DNA of 64,000 nucleotides from Anaeromusa acidaminophila DSM 3853 (GTDB taxonomy: Bacteria; Bacillota; Negativicutes; Anaeromusales; Anaeromusaceae), in contig NZ_KB894582.1 in assembly GCF_000374545.1 (NCBI RefSeq), positions 1-64,000 of the forward strand, in the 5' to 3' direction. The notes beneath the pieces were generated by a model. It worked only from the letters and a program-made list of their open reading frames with translations. It was not told where the DNA came from and did no database searches. Below, piece after piece: positions 16,555 through 24,904 of this stretch (within the stretch, counting starts at the first letter, position 1; every line of letters begins with the position of its first letter). A program made the translations under genes and the position numbers.

Positions 16555-17942
16555 TGTTGAATCACACGCCGGAAACCATTGTTGAACGCAAAAGCGGCGG
16601 GATGATCAATCCCGCTAAGACTTGCCAGCCTATCGGCGCCATGTACGCGGCGCTGGGTCTGCACGGCTGCATGCCGCACAGCCACGGCTCCCAAGGCTGC
16701 TGCTCCTTCCACCGCATGCACCTGACCCGGCATTTTCGAGACCCCATCATGGCAACGACCAGCAGCTTTACCGAAGGTGCCTCGGTTTTCGGAGGCGGCG
16801 CCAATCTGAAGACTTCGATTAAAAATATTTTTGAGGTCTATGACCCGGAAATCATTGCCGTGCATACAACCTGTCTTTCCGAAACCATCGGGGACGATGT
16901 ACCGACGATTATTTTCCAATCGGAAGTTCCCGAAGGCAAAGTCGTGTTTCACGCGAACACACCCAGCTATCAAGGCTCGCATATTACCGGCTTTTCCAAT
17001 ATGACCAAAGCAATGGTCAACTATTTTTGCGAAGCTACAGAGAAGTTCAAAAAAGAGCAGGTCAATCTTCTTCCTGGCTTCGTTAACCCTGGAGACATGC
17101 GGGAAATCAAGCGTTTAACAAGCCTGATGGACGTGCCCTTTCATATGTTCCCGGACACCTCGGGCGTTGTCGATTCGCCGATGACAGGAACGTTCTCCAT
17201 GTATCCCAAGGGCGGCGCGTTGCTGGAGGATGTCAAGGATGCCGGCAATTCCCGAATCACTCTTTCCTTGGGGCATTTCGCCTCCATGAATGCAGCGGAG
17301 CTGTTGGAGAAAAAATGCAAAGTTCCCAAAGTAGACTTGAAAACTCCTATCGGCATTAAGGCGACAGACGCTTTTCTCATGGCCTTGCGTGGCGCTTTTG
17401 CAAAAGAAATTCCGTACGAACTGGAAGAAGAGCGCGGGCAACTGGTGGATATCATGACAGATACACACTTCCATTTCCATGGCAAGAAAGTGGCGATTTT
17501 CGGCGACCCCGACGTAGTTACGGCGATGACCGAGTTTGCCCTCAGTTTGGGGATGAAGCCGGTGCATGTCCTCACAGGCACTCCCGGCGGTGGATTGGGA
17601 GCAGGACTGGGCAGCTTTGAAGACGACATTAATGGACTGCTCAAAGGAGCGGGAATCAAGGGCAATGTCAAAGCAGCGGGAGATTTGTTCCTGCTCCATC
17701 AGTGGATTAAAAACGAGCCGGTGGATCTGCTGATCGGCAACACCTATGGCAAGTATATCGCCCGGGCGGAAGACATTCCTTTTGTGCGGCTGGGCTTCCC
17801 TGTTCTGGACCGCAGCGTGCATTCCTACTTCCCGGTCGTAGGCTATCGCGGCGCGATGCGCCTCATCGAAATGATCAGCAGCGCTCTTCTGGACCGCGCT
17901 GACCGCGACGCCAAAGACGAAGACTTCGAATTGGTTATGTAG
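16554..17942 (+). CDS. nifK: Nitrogenase molybdenum-iron protein beta chain
   Basis: The 462-residue beta chain has P-cluster ligands in AKTCQPIGA (Cys24), SHGSQGCCSFHR (Cys49) and VHTTCLSETIGDD. It lacks the roughly 50-residue N-terminal extension of proteobacterial NifK, as in clostridia. FTEGASVFGGGANLK is the conserved loop near the P-cluster serine. The ATG overlaps the nifD stop (TGATG), so translation is coupled and stoichiometry is balanced. No terminator directly follows; 470 bases of repeat-containing sequence separate it from nifE. Confidence 0.97.
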   Translation: MLNHTPETIVERKSGGMINPAKTCQPIGAMYAALGLHGCMPHSHGSQGCCSFHRMHLTRHFRDPIMATTSSFTEGASVFGGGANLKTSIKNIFEVYDPEIIAVHTTCLSETIGDDVPTIIFQSEVPEGKVVFHANTPSYQGSHITGFSNMTKAMVNYFCEATEKFKKEQVNLLPGFVNPGDMREIKRLTSLMDVPFHMFPDTSGVVDSPMTGTFSMYPKGGALLEDVKDAGNSRITLSLGHFASMNAAELLEKKCKVPKVDLKTPIGIKATDAFLMALRGAFAKEIPYELEEERGQLVDIMTDTHFHFHGKKVAIFGDPDVVTAMTEFALSLGMKPVHVLTGTPGGGLGAGLGSFEDDINGLLKGAGIKGNVKAAGDLFLLHQWIKNEPVDLLIGNTYGKYIARAEDIPFVRLGFPVLDRSVHSYFPVVGYRGAMRLIEMISSALLDRADRDAKDEDFELVM

Positions 17943-18002
17943 GCCGAGGGGACGCAAGGGCAACCGAAATCCTCGGAGGGTACGAAGGAGAGGACCCATT
18001 AT

Positions 18003-18126
18003 TGCTAAATCCCTCCGCCGCTGTGGCGGCACCTCCCTTTGGCAAGGGAGGCAGGAGATTCGAGGACCACAGGGATTTAAAGGTCCCCCTTGCTAAAGGG
18101 GGATGGCCCGCAGGGTCAGGGGGATT
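18003..18126. repeat. Dispersed repeat family C, copy 1 (two head units)
   Basis: Unit a (about 18006-18048) reads CCCTCCGCCGCTGTGGCGGC followed by ACCTCCC...GGGAGGC. Unit b (about 18081-18126) reads GTCCCCCTTGCTAAAGGGGG followed by GGCCCGCAGGGTCAGGGGGATT. Each contains a short GGGAGG- or GGGGG-type hairpin plus a second palindrome. The same pattern recurs at 32290-32345 (inverted, unit a type) and 41887-41935 (unit b type). It lies between nifK and nifE. Confidence 0.8.
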
Positions 18127-18256
18127 TGACCTGCGGTTTATGTTCCATAAAGAAAGTGCTTAAAAATTAAGGCGCCACGGATGAAACGAATGCTTTTCTG
18201 TAAAGTTATCTTAGGAATAAATCTGTGGGCCAAAAGGGAAATAATGCTTGCCTGAG

Positions 18257-18385
18257 CACACCGTCAGGGCTAGTCATTTCTCTGTCATACGCGAAAGAAA
18301 ACGCAGGCATAGCAACGCTCTGCCGAGGCTTTCTGAAAAAGTATGGCGGAGAAATGGATGTCCTGGCGCGTGATGCGAAGCAAGC
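18257..18385 (+). repeat. Dispersed repeat family B, copy 1
   Basis: The segment matches the reverse strand of 32090-32215 over about 90 bases. Shared blocks are CGCGAAAGAAAACGCAGGCA, CGCTCTGCCGAGG and TTTCTGA. Both copies also keep a similar open frame (AKENAGIA.LCRGFL.K). It fills the gap just upstream of nifE. The rest of the 17943-18415 gap holds the C repeat, a family D trace at 17974-17984 and no convincing gene. Confidence 0.75.
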
Positions 18386-18415
18386 AGTGATTCCCTCAAA
18401 AGGGAGGTGTGCGCC

Positions 18416-19807
18416 ATGGAAGAGGCGAGAAGTCTAGCGGCTAGAGACGCGTTTATTGTAACCAAAGGACAGAAGAAAACCCTGCAGTGCGACGCCGACA
18501 GCATTGCCGGCTGCGTCAGTCAACGGGCTTGCGTCTATTGCGGCGCGCGGGTCGTGCTCAATCCGATTACCGACGCTTTGCATTTGGTGCACGGCCCTAT
18601 CGGCTGCGCCAGCTATACCTGGGATATCCGGGGCAGTCTGAGCAGCGGCGAAGAGCTGTTTCGTAACAGCTTTTCAACAGACATGCAAGAAGAAGACATT
18701 ATTTTCGGCGGTGAAAAGAAGCTGGCTCTTTGTTTGGATGAACTGATTACGAAATACCGTCCGCCCTTGGCTTTCGTATATTCTACTTGTATTGTCGGCG
18801 TGATCGGCGACGATTTGAAGGCCGTCTGCAAGGCGGCGTCAGAGCGGCACGATATTGAAGTGCTGCCTGTAGAATCCAGCGGCTTTATCGGCAACAAAGC
18901 CGCCGGTTACCGGGCTGCCTGCGACGCATTGCTGCGACTCATTGCCGTCGAACCGGCGGAGGCGGCGCGCCGCCGCAAAGAACGCCGCGCCAAAAGCGGC
19001 AAGCCGGTGATTAACTACCTGGGAGATTTCAACCTAGCCGGGGAAGCTTGGATTATTCGCGACTATCTGTGCCGGTTGGGCGTAGAACTGAATGTGGTTT
19101 TTACCGGCGACGCTACGTACGCCGATTTGAAACGGGCGCCGGAAGCGGAGCTGAACATCATTCAATGCGCCGGTTCGATGCAGTATCTGGCGGGGAATAT
19201 GCAAGATGTGTACGGCATTCCCTCGCTGCAAGTTTCTTTTTTAGGCATGGACGATACGGCTTCTTCGCTGCGAGCCATTGCGCAAGAACTGGGAGAGGCG
19301 AAGATTGCAACGAACGCGGAAGCGGTCATTGCGGTGGAAGCGGCAGCTTACGCGCCGCAAGTAGAGGCGTATCGACAACATCTGGAAGGGAAAAAAGCGG
19401 CGGTATATGTGGGCGGCGGCTTTAAGGCTGTCTCGTTGATTCGCCAGTTCCGCGAAGTGGGTATGGAAGTGGTTATGGTGGGCAGCCAGACTGGGCGCAA
19501 AGAAGAATATGCGCTGATGAATGACTTGGTTCAAGAAGGCGCTGTTATCTTAGACGACGCCAATCCGGCGGAGCTGGAGCGGTTCTTGCTTGAGCAAGGG
19601 GCGGATCTTCTGGTTGGGGGCGTGAAAGAACGTCCTTTGGCCTACAAGCTGGGGCGGGCGTTTTTGGACCATAATCATGACCGCAAGCACCCTCTGAGCG
19701 GCTATGTAGGGGCGCTGAATTTTGCCAAGGAAGTGTATTCTTCCATTTGTTCGCCGGTTTGGCGGCATTTGGGCGAAGCGCCGTGGCTGAAGAAAGGCGG
19801 TGTGTAG
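18416..19807 (+). CDS. nifE: Nitrogenase FeMo-cofactor scaffold subunit NifE
   Basis: NifE pairs with NifN to form the scaffold on which the cofactor precursor from NifB matures. The 463-residue protein resembles NifD but lacks its cofactor His environment. It retains the cysteines in CVSQRACVYCGARVV, HGPIGCASYTWD and YSTCIVGVIGDD, plus the Cys in NIIQCAGSMQYL. The ATG at 18416 has GGGAGG eight bases upstream; the GTG at 18407 overlaps it. A nearby repeat cluster separates it from nifK, so a secondary promoter within 17943-18415 is possible but not obvious. It is followed after one base by nifN. Confidence 0.96.
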   Translation: MEEARSLAARDAFIVTKGQKKTLQCDADSIAGCVSQRACVYCGARVVLNPITDALHLVHGPIGCASYTWDIRGSLSSGEELFRNSFSTDMQEEDIIFGGEKKLALCLDELITKYRPPLAFVYSTCIVGVIGDDLKAVCKAASERHDIEVLPVESSGFIGNKAAGYRAACDALLRLIAVEPAEAARRRKERRAKSGKPVINYLGDFNLAGEAWIIRDYLCRLGVELNVVFTGDATYADLKRAPEAELNIIQCAGSMQYLAGNMQDVYGIPSLQVSFLGMDDTASSLRAIAQELGEAKIATNAEAVIAVEAAAYAPQVEAYRQHLEGKKAAVYVGGGFKAVSLIRQFREVGMEVVMVGSQTGRKEEYALMNDLVQEGAVILDDANPAELERFLLEQGADLLVGGVKERPLAYKLGRAFLDHNHDRKHPLSGYVGALNFAKEVYSSICSPVWRHLGEAPWLKKGGV

Positions 19808-19808
19808 C

Positions 19809-21200
19809 ATGGTGATGCGCAGCCGCAATGTGAATGAAAATCCCTGCAATATGTGCATGCCTATGGGCGGCATTTTGGCCTTGAAGGGTATTGAAAAAGC
19901 AATGGTGATTGTGCATGGTTCTCAAGGCTGCAGTACGTATATGAGGCGTCATATCGCCGAACATTATAATGAGCCTATCGACGTAGGCTCCTCTTCTCTA
20001 AATGAAAAAGGCACTGTCTACGGGGGCGAAGGCCAGCTTAAGCAGGCTATCGACAACATCTGCGCCGTCTATCATCCGGAGGTGGTCGGCATCGTGACTA
20101 CCTGTTTGGCTGAAACCATCGGCGAAGATGTAAAGCGTACCGCTGAAGAATACCTGCAAAGCCATCCGCAAGCAGATGTGGCTCTAGTAGCGGCTTCAAC
20201 TCCCGGTTACGGCGATAGCTTTGGCGAGGGCTACCACCGGACGCTGCGAGCGGTAGTAGAGACGCTGGCGACGGATGAAGTCAAACACGACGGCATCAAT
20301 ATCGTTAGCGCGCTTCTTAGTCCGGCGGACATTCGCTGGATCAAAAACCTGCTCGAAGCGATGGACGTATCCTATACGTTTTTGCCGGATATTTCCGAGA
20401 CGCTGGACAAGCCGTATTTGAAAGAATACCGCAAACTAGGGCCGGGAGGGACTTCGCTGAAGGATATTCGGACCATGGGCGGCGCGAAGGCGACGCTGCA
20501 GCTGGGCTGTACCGTTAAAAAGGCTTTTTCCGCAGGAACCTATTTAGAAGAACGCTTTGGCGTTCCTTGTTATACGCTGCCGCTGCCAATCGGCTTAGAA
20601 AATACGGATTTGTTTTTGGCAACGCTCCAAGAGGTCAGCGGCAAAAAGATACCGGCATCGCTGGCGCAGCAGCGCGGACGCCTGCAAGACGCCATGGTAG
20701 ACAGCCACAAGTACAATTTTGCCGGACGCTGCGCTATTTACGGCGAACCGGACATGGTCTACGCGGTAACAACGGTATGCTTGGAAAACGGCCTATTGCC
20801 GGTAATTGCCGCTAGCGGCAGCCGAAGCAGTCTTCTGGTATCGCTGCTGGAAGAAAAGCTGGAAGCTTTTCGGGAAACACCGCTGCTGTTGGCGGGGGCT
20901 GATTTTGTTTCTATTCGCCAAGCAGTAGAAGAGCGACAGATCAATCTGGTCATTGGTTCTTCCGAAGGTCGTTACTTGGAAGAGCGCTGCGGCATTCCGC
21001 TGGTGCGCTTGGGCTTTCCTATTTTGGATCGCGTAGGCGGCGCTAGGCAGTTGTCGGTAGGATATGAGGGGACGGCTCTTCTTTTAGACCGGCTGACCAA
21101 TTCTCTTTTAGACCATAAGCATAAACACTATCGGCAGGCCATGACCGACGCCTTTTGGCGGCCGGAAGAAAAACGATACGCTGAAGACGGGCGTAATTGA
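19809..21200 (+). CDS. nifN: Nitrogenase FeMo-cofactor scaffold subunit NifN
   Basis: The 463-residue protein is NifK-like and pairs with NifE. The N-terminus NVNENPCNMCMPMGGILALK and VHGSQGCSTYMRRHI keep cluster-type cysteines, and VTTCLAETIGEDV matches the third. GLGFPILDR-like (RLGFPILDRVGG) and VGYEG near the end are typical. There is no fused NifX domain; that domain is on NifB instead. The ATG is one base after the nifE stop, with AAAGGCGG inside the end of nifE as ribosome site. Confidence 0.94.
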   Translation: MVMRSRNVNENPCNMCMPMGGILALKGIEKAMVIVHGSQGCSTYMRRHIAEHYNEPIDVGSSSLNEKGTVYGGEGQLKQAIDNICAVYHPEVVGIVTTCLAETIGEDVKRTAEEYLQSHPQADVALVAASTPGYGDSFGEGYHRTLRAVVETLATDEVKHDGINIVSALLSPADIRWIKNLLEAMDVSYTFLPDISETLDKPYLKEYRKLGPGGTSLKDIRTMGGAKATLQLGCTVKKAFSAGTYLEERFGVPCYTLPLPIGLENTDLFLATLQEVSGKKIPASLAQQRGRLQDAMVDSHKYNFAGRCAIYGEPDMVYAVTTVCLENGLLPVIAASGSRSSLLVSLLEEKLEAFRETPLLLAGADFVSIRQAVEERQINLVIGSSEGRYLEERCGIPLVRLGFPILDRVGGARQLSVGYEGTALLLDRLTNSLLDHKHKHYRQAMTDAFWRPEEKRYAEDGRN

Positions 21201-21216
21201 AAAGGAGGCGGGCCTC

Positions 21217-22488
21217 ATGAGCTGTCAATCCGATTCCTGTATGTACGAGGGCATGTCCCCGGAGCTGGCCGCCAGCACCGCGAAACATCCCTGCTATTCA
21301 TTTGAGGCGCATCATCAGTATGCGCGCATGCACTTGCCTGTGGCCCCGGCCTGCAATATTAGCTGTAATTATTGCAATCGGAAATTCGACTGTGTCAATG
21401 AAAGCCGTCCTGGCGTGACCAGCGAGGTGTTGTCGCCGGAAGAAGCGCTGGAGAAGTTTCTTTGGGTGAAGCGCGAAATGCCAAACTTGAGCGTTGTCGG
21501 CATTGCCGGTCCTGGAGACACCTTGGCTAACTGGCCGGCTGTGTCCAAGACGCTGCGCGCCATTCGGGCGGTTGATGAAAAGGTAGTCTTTTGCGTATCC
21601 ACCAACGGGCTGATGCTGCCGACCTATGCGGATGAGCTCCTAGAGCTGGGGGTCCGTCATATTACGGTAACCATGAATGCTTTGGATCCAGCGGTTGGGG
21701 CCAAATTATACCGCCATGTGCTGTATGAAAATAAGGTGCTGCGAGGTGAAGAGGCGGCTAAATGCCTTTTGGAGAACCAGCAAGCCGGCATTGCCAAGCT
21801 GACAGCGGCAGGGGCGCTGGTGAAAGTCAATACGGTCATGGTTCCCGGAGTGAATGAGGCGCATATTCCGGAGGTAGTGAAAAAAGCCAGGGATTTAGGC
21901 GCTTTTGTGAGTAATATCATGCCGCTCATCCCGGCCCCTGGAAGCGCTTTTGAACATTTACCGCAGACCAATCGGCGCGACTTGGACGCGTTGCGAGAGC
22001 GCTGCCAGATTGATTTGCGGCAGATGCGTCATTGCCAGCAGTGCCGAGCTGACGCGATTGGCCTGTTGACGCAGGACGAATCATCAAAGTATCGCCTTCA
22101 CGAACAGCCGGTGCAGCCTGTTGCGGTTGCAGCAGGCGTATATCGTATTGCGGTTACCTCGAAATATCAAAAGCTGGTGGATTTGCATTACGGCCATGCG
22201 GAGCAGTTTCATATCTACCAGGTGCGAGGCAAGCAGATGAAGTTTTTGGAGACGCGTCCTAGCCTCCGATATTGCCGGGGACAAGACGTCTGCGAAGAGG
22301 ATGACATGCATAAGAGCAGTCTCGTACAATTGCTTTCCGATTGTGATGCGGTATTGACCATGCGCATTGGACAGGGTGCCAAAGCGCGGCTGCAGCAGGC
22401 GGGCATTGTCAGCGTCGAATCGTGCAACAGCGTTGACGAGGGATTGTTGTTTGCAGCGGAATGTTTGCGGCAGAAGCGGGCCATGTGA
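21217..22488 (+). CDS. nifB: Nitrogenase cofactor biosynthesis radical SAM protein NifB with C-terminal NifX-type domain
   Basis: NifB fuses [4Fe-4S] clusters and inserts carbide to make NifB-co. The 423-residue protein has the radical SAM motif CNISCNYC in PVAPACNISCNYCNRKFDCV, SAM-binding GIAGPGDTLAN and a cluster-ligand Cys-rich loop ending RHCQQCRADAIGLL. From about residue 305 a NifX/NafY-like cofactor-binding domain follows (YRIAVTSKYQKLVDLHYGHA, then TMRIGQGAKARLQQAGI). This fusion is common in Firmicutes. An AAAGGAGG site precedes the ATG. It ends the block before the family A repeat. Confidence 0.96.
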   Translation: MSCQSDSCMYEGMSPELAASTAKHPCYSFEAHHQYARMHLPVAPACNISCNYCNRKFDCVNESRPGVTSEVLSPEEALEKFLWVKREMPNLSVVGIAGPGDTLANWPAVSKTLRAIRAVDEKVVFCVSTNGLMLPTYADELLELGVRHITVTMNALDPAVGAKLYRHVLYENKVLRGEEAAKCLLENQQAGIAKLTAAGALVKVNTVMVPGVNEAHIPEVVKKARDLGAFVSNIMPLIPAPGSAFEHLPQTNRRDLDALRERCQIDLRQMRHCQQCRADAIGLLTQDESSKYRLHEQPVQPVAVAAGVYRIAVTSKYQKLVDLHYGHAEQFHIYQVRGKQMKFLETRPSLRYCRGQDVCEEDDMHKSSLVQLLSDCDAVLTMRIGQGAKARLQQAGIVSVESCNSVDEGLLFAAECLRQKRAM

Positions 22489-22557
22489 TTTTTCTTGGAA
22501 ACTATCATTTGATTCACTGCTACGCCAAAATGGTTTTTTACCGAGTATTCATGGCAA

Positions 22558-22733
22558 CCGCCAATATTTTTGCGACAAGATTTCCGCAAGCTTCGCAAAA
22601 ATGGGCGGCGACGGCAGTTCCGCAACTCGCTGACGCTCAGACATACGGAACTTTTCTCCATCGCCTTCCCTTTTTGCGTCCTGTGGACCGGCTTGCTCCA
22701 AAAAAGTCGCAAAAACACCGGCGGCTACGAACC
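22558..22733. repeat. Dispersed repeat family A, copy 2
   Basis: It carries the core GCAACTCGCTGACGCTCAG and ACATACGGAACTTTTCTCCA and the flanking arms CAAAAATGGGCGGCGA and TCGCCTTCCCTTTTTG, which pair. It lies in the 380-base gap between nifB and the ferredoxin gene. A family D motif follows at 22774-22812. No gene is seen in the rest of the gap. Confidence 0.8.
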
Positions 22734-22868
22734 TCCCGTTAATCCATTTGTTCTTGTTTAAAATTCGCAACCCTCATGCGTACCCTCCGATTCTCCCGCG
22801 ACTCTTGTTTGCGGCCTGTTTTTTTCTGGTTTTCTTATAAAAATGCGAAAAGCGAAAGGGGTCTGGCA

Positions 22869-23174
22869 ATGGAAAAACCGAAGAAGCATGTATTTATTTG
22901 TACGAGTTCCCGGATGACGGGGCAGCAAAAGGGATTTTGTCATACAAAGGGCGCGGTGGATTTGGTAAACGCCTTTATGGAGGCCATTGAAGAAGAAGAT
23001 TTGGAAGGCATTTTTGTTTCGAACACAGGCTGTTTTGGTCTTTGCGAGGAAGGCCCGATTGTAGTGGTCTACCCGGATAATGTCTGGTACGGCAAAGTCA
23101 GCGAAGACGATGTGACGGAAATTGTCGAGGAGCATTTGGCGGCAGGCCGCGTTGTAGAACGGTTAGCGCTTTGA
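22869..23174 (+). CDS. Nif-associated thioredoxin-fold [2Fe-2S] ferredoxin
   Basis: The 101-residue protein begins MEKPKKHVFICTSSRMTGQQ. It has the cysteine layout C-x12-C (FICTSSR and KGFCHTKG) with a second pair in NTGCFGLCEEGP, as in the Clostridium pasteurianum and Azotobacter 2Fe ferredoxins linked to nitrogen fixation. Proposed roles are electron transfer or accessory function in nitrogenase maturation. The ATG at 22869 follows GAAAGGGG; a longer frame from 22776 covers repeat D sequence and is not used. It probably starts a transcript with the AnfO-like and nifV genes. Confidence 0.9.
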   Translation: MEKPKKHVFICTSSRMTGQQKGFCHTKGAVDLVNAFMEAIEEEDLEGIFVSNTGCFGLCEEGPIVVVYPDNVWYGKVSEDDVTEIVEEHLAAGRVVERLAL

Positions 23175-23212
23175 GAGAGGCGTAATAGCTCTCCGTAGAA
23201 AGGGTGTGGAGT

Positions 23213-23833
23213 ATGGCTAAGGAAATTGCAGTGCTGATGGCGGTCAACGGTGAAACCGCATCGATGGATCAAGGCGGCTTGCTGCGGGTTTATCGCCGAC
23301 AAGAAGGAAGCTGGCAAGAAGAACGCTCCATGCCGCTTTTAATGTCGGCGGGCGGCGGCTTGACGGGACTGCGCAAGCAGTTGGCTGCGATGGTGAATTT
23401 TCTGGACGGCTGCCGGGTGGTTGTGGCTTCTGCGATTACGGGGGTTCCTTATTATGAACTAGAGAAAGCCGGCTGTTCTCTTTGGGAGATGCAAGGCGCT
23501 CCGACAGGCTGGCTGGACGAAGTATTAGCTGGTGAAGAACTGCAGGCGGCTGTCAAGCCGGAGGCTGAGGCGATCAAGATACCAGTTCCTGAGGAAGTGG
23601 GAGAAGGGCGCTATCGTATTTCCATAAGCGAAGTGCAGCGGGCTAGCGGCGGTATTACGTCTAAACAAGTGCTGCAGCCATGGCTGCAAGGGAAGAGCTT
23701 TTCTTCCTTGGAAATTGTTTGTACTCATGTACCGCCGTGGTTGGAATGCGAGTGGCAAAGCGGCGGCTCCTTTGCAGGGGAAAAAGAGAAACTGCCCTCG
23801 GGAGAGTGGAAAGTACTTTTGCAAGGGAAATAA
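23213..23833 (+). CDS. anfO: AnfO-like nitrogenase accessory protein
   Basis: The 206-residue protein follows the AnfO pattern. It begins MAKEIAVLMAVNGETASMDQ and has LLRVYRRQEGSW, then CRVVVASAITGVPYYELEKAG, and a conserved C-terminal part with ISISEVQRASGGITSKQVLQ and EIVCTHVPPWLECEW. AnfO is best known from iron-only nitrogenase operons, where it is needed for activity by an unknown mechanism. Here no anfHDGK genes are in view and it sits between a [2Fe-2S] ferredoxin and nifV. GTGTGGAG precedes the ATG. The assignment is by remembered motif pattern. Confidence 0.8.
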   Translation: MAKEIAVLMAVNGETASMDQGGLLRVYRRQEGSWQEERSMPLLMSAGGGLTGLRKQLAAMVNFLDGCRVVVASAITGVPYYELEKAGCSLWEMQGAPTGWLDEVLAGEELQAAVKPEAEAIKIPVPEEVGEGRYRISISEVQRASGGITSKQVLQPWLQGKSFSSLEIVCTHVPPWLECEWQSGGSFAGEKEKLPSGEWKVLLQGK

Positions 23834-23869
23834 GATAGCTAAAATCGGCAAGAGCGGGAAGGTGAGAGC

Positions 23870-24904
23870 ATGGCTCAGGATGTGTTGTTTATAGACCAAA
23901 CATTGCGTGAAGCGACGTCGTTAGGGCCTGCGGCGGCAAGGGCCGTCTTAAAGGAAATGAGGCATTTCCAGATTTCGTTGCTGGATGTGCCGATGGCGTT
24001 GGGGAAGGTTCTGCCTCTGCGAACACAGGCGGAAGCTTTCCGGGCTATCTTGCCGCTCGCGCAGGGGGCGGCGGCAGAGGCGGCGCAGTTAGGTTTTCAA
24101 CAGGTCTTGTTTTCGTGCTCTTTGCAACAAGGGCTGCCGGCGTACACCGTGGAAGTGCTACGTGAGGCGAAAGCGCAAAAGCTGCGGGCGATGCTTCTGG
24201 TAGAGGATGCTTCTTTGGCGTCCGGCTTACTTTGGCAAGCGGTTCTGCCTATGCTCTGTGCCGCAGGGCTAGAGGGGCTTGCCTTAAAGGATACTGCCGG
24301 CATCTTGCAACCCCTGCTTTTGCAGGAGCATCTGGACCTTTTGCAGCAGCAGTGGCCGCAGCTGGAACTGGAATTTCACGGTTCCAATGAGAAACAGCTG
24401 GCGACGGCAAACGCTTGGGCGGCTTGGCGCGCTGGCGTGCGCCGCTTGGCGGTGTCTGTAGGCGGCAAGAACAATAGCGCTCCATGGGAAGAAGTGCTGC
24501 TGCTTTTGCGGCAGCTTGGCGAAGTTCCTTTAACGGTGCCAGTGAATATGGCGCAGCGCAGCCGTTGGCTGCTGCAGCTCTTAGGTGAGGAAACAGCAGC
24601 GAATAAAGCCATTATCGGAGAAAATATTTTTGCCCATGAGTCGGGGCTGCATGTGGCGGGTGTGGCGAAGGACGCAGGACTGTATGAAGCGTTTCCGCCG
24701 GACTTGGTAGGGGCCGAACGAAAGATTATTCTTGGAAAACATTCCGGTACGACTTCGCTGCGCGTGAAATTCAAGGAATTAGGACTGCCTTTTCCCAGCC
24801 GCGCGGAGACTTTACTGATGAAAATACGCGCTTTGGCGGTGGCGCGCAAACGGGCCATTTCCGATGAGGAATTGCTGGCCTTGTGGCGGGAGGAAACAGC
24901 ATGA
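23870..24904 (+). CDS. nifV-omega: Homocitrate synthase omega subunit (NifV-omega)
   Basis: Homocitrate synthase supplies the organic ligand of the FeMo cofactor. In some clostridia it is split in two; this 344-residue chain corresponds to the omega part. The N-terminal barrel is degenerate: FIDQTLREATSL replaces the catalytic DTTLRDGEQ, and FHGSNEKQLATANAW replaces HGHNDFGLA, so the metal-binding His pair is incomplete. The C-terminal region is well kept (GENIFAHESGLHVAGVAKDA, then IILGKHSGTTSLRVKF). It may thus provide the C-terminal subdomains to NifV-alpha. The stop overlaps the alpha start (ATGA). Confidence 0.88.
   Translation: MAQDVLFIDQTLREATSLGPAAARAVLKEMRHFQISLLDVPMALGKVLPLRTQAEAFRAILPLAQGAAAEAAQLGFQQVLFSCSLQQGLPAYTVEVLREAKAQKLRAMLLVEDASLASGLLWQAVLPMLCAAGLEGLALKDTAGILQPLLLQEHLDLLQQQWPQLELEFHGSNEKQLATANAWAAWRAGVRRLAVSVGGKNNSAPWEEVLLLLRQLGEVPLTVPVNMAQRSRWLLQLLGEETAANKAIIGENIFAHESGLHVAGVAKDAGLYEAFPPDLVGAERKIILGKHSGTTSLRVKFKELGLPFPSRAETLLMKIRALAVARKRAISDEELLALWREETA

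Noticed and set aside
18225-18437. 70-codon frame ahead of nifE
   Set aside because: It runs through repeat B and into nifE in another frame; not accepted as a gene, only noted as a repeat-encoded frame.
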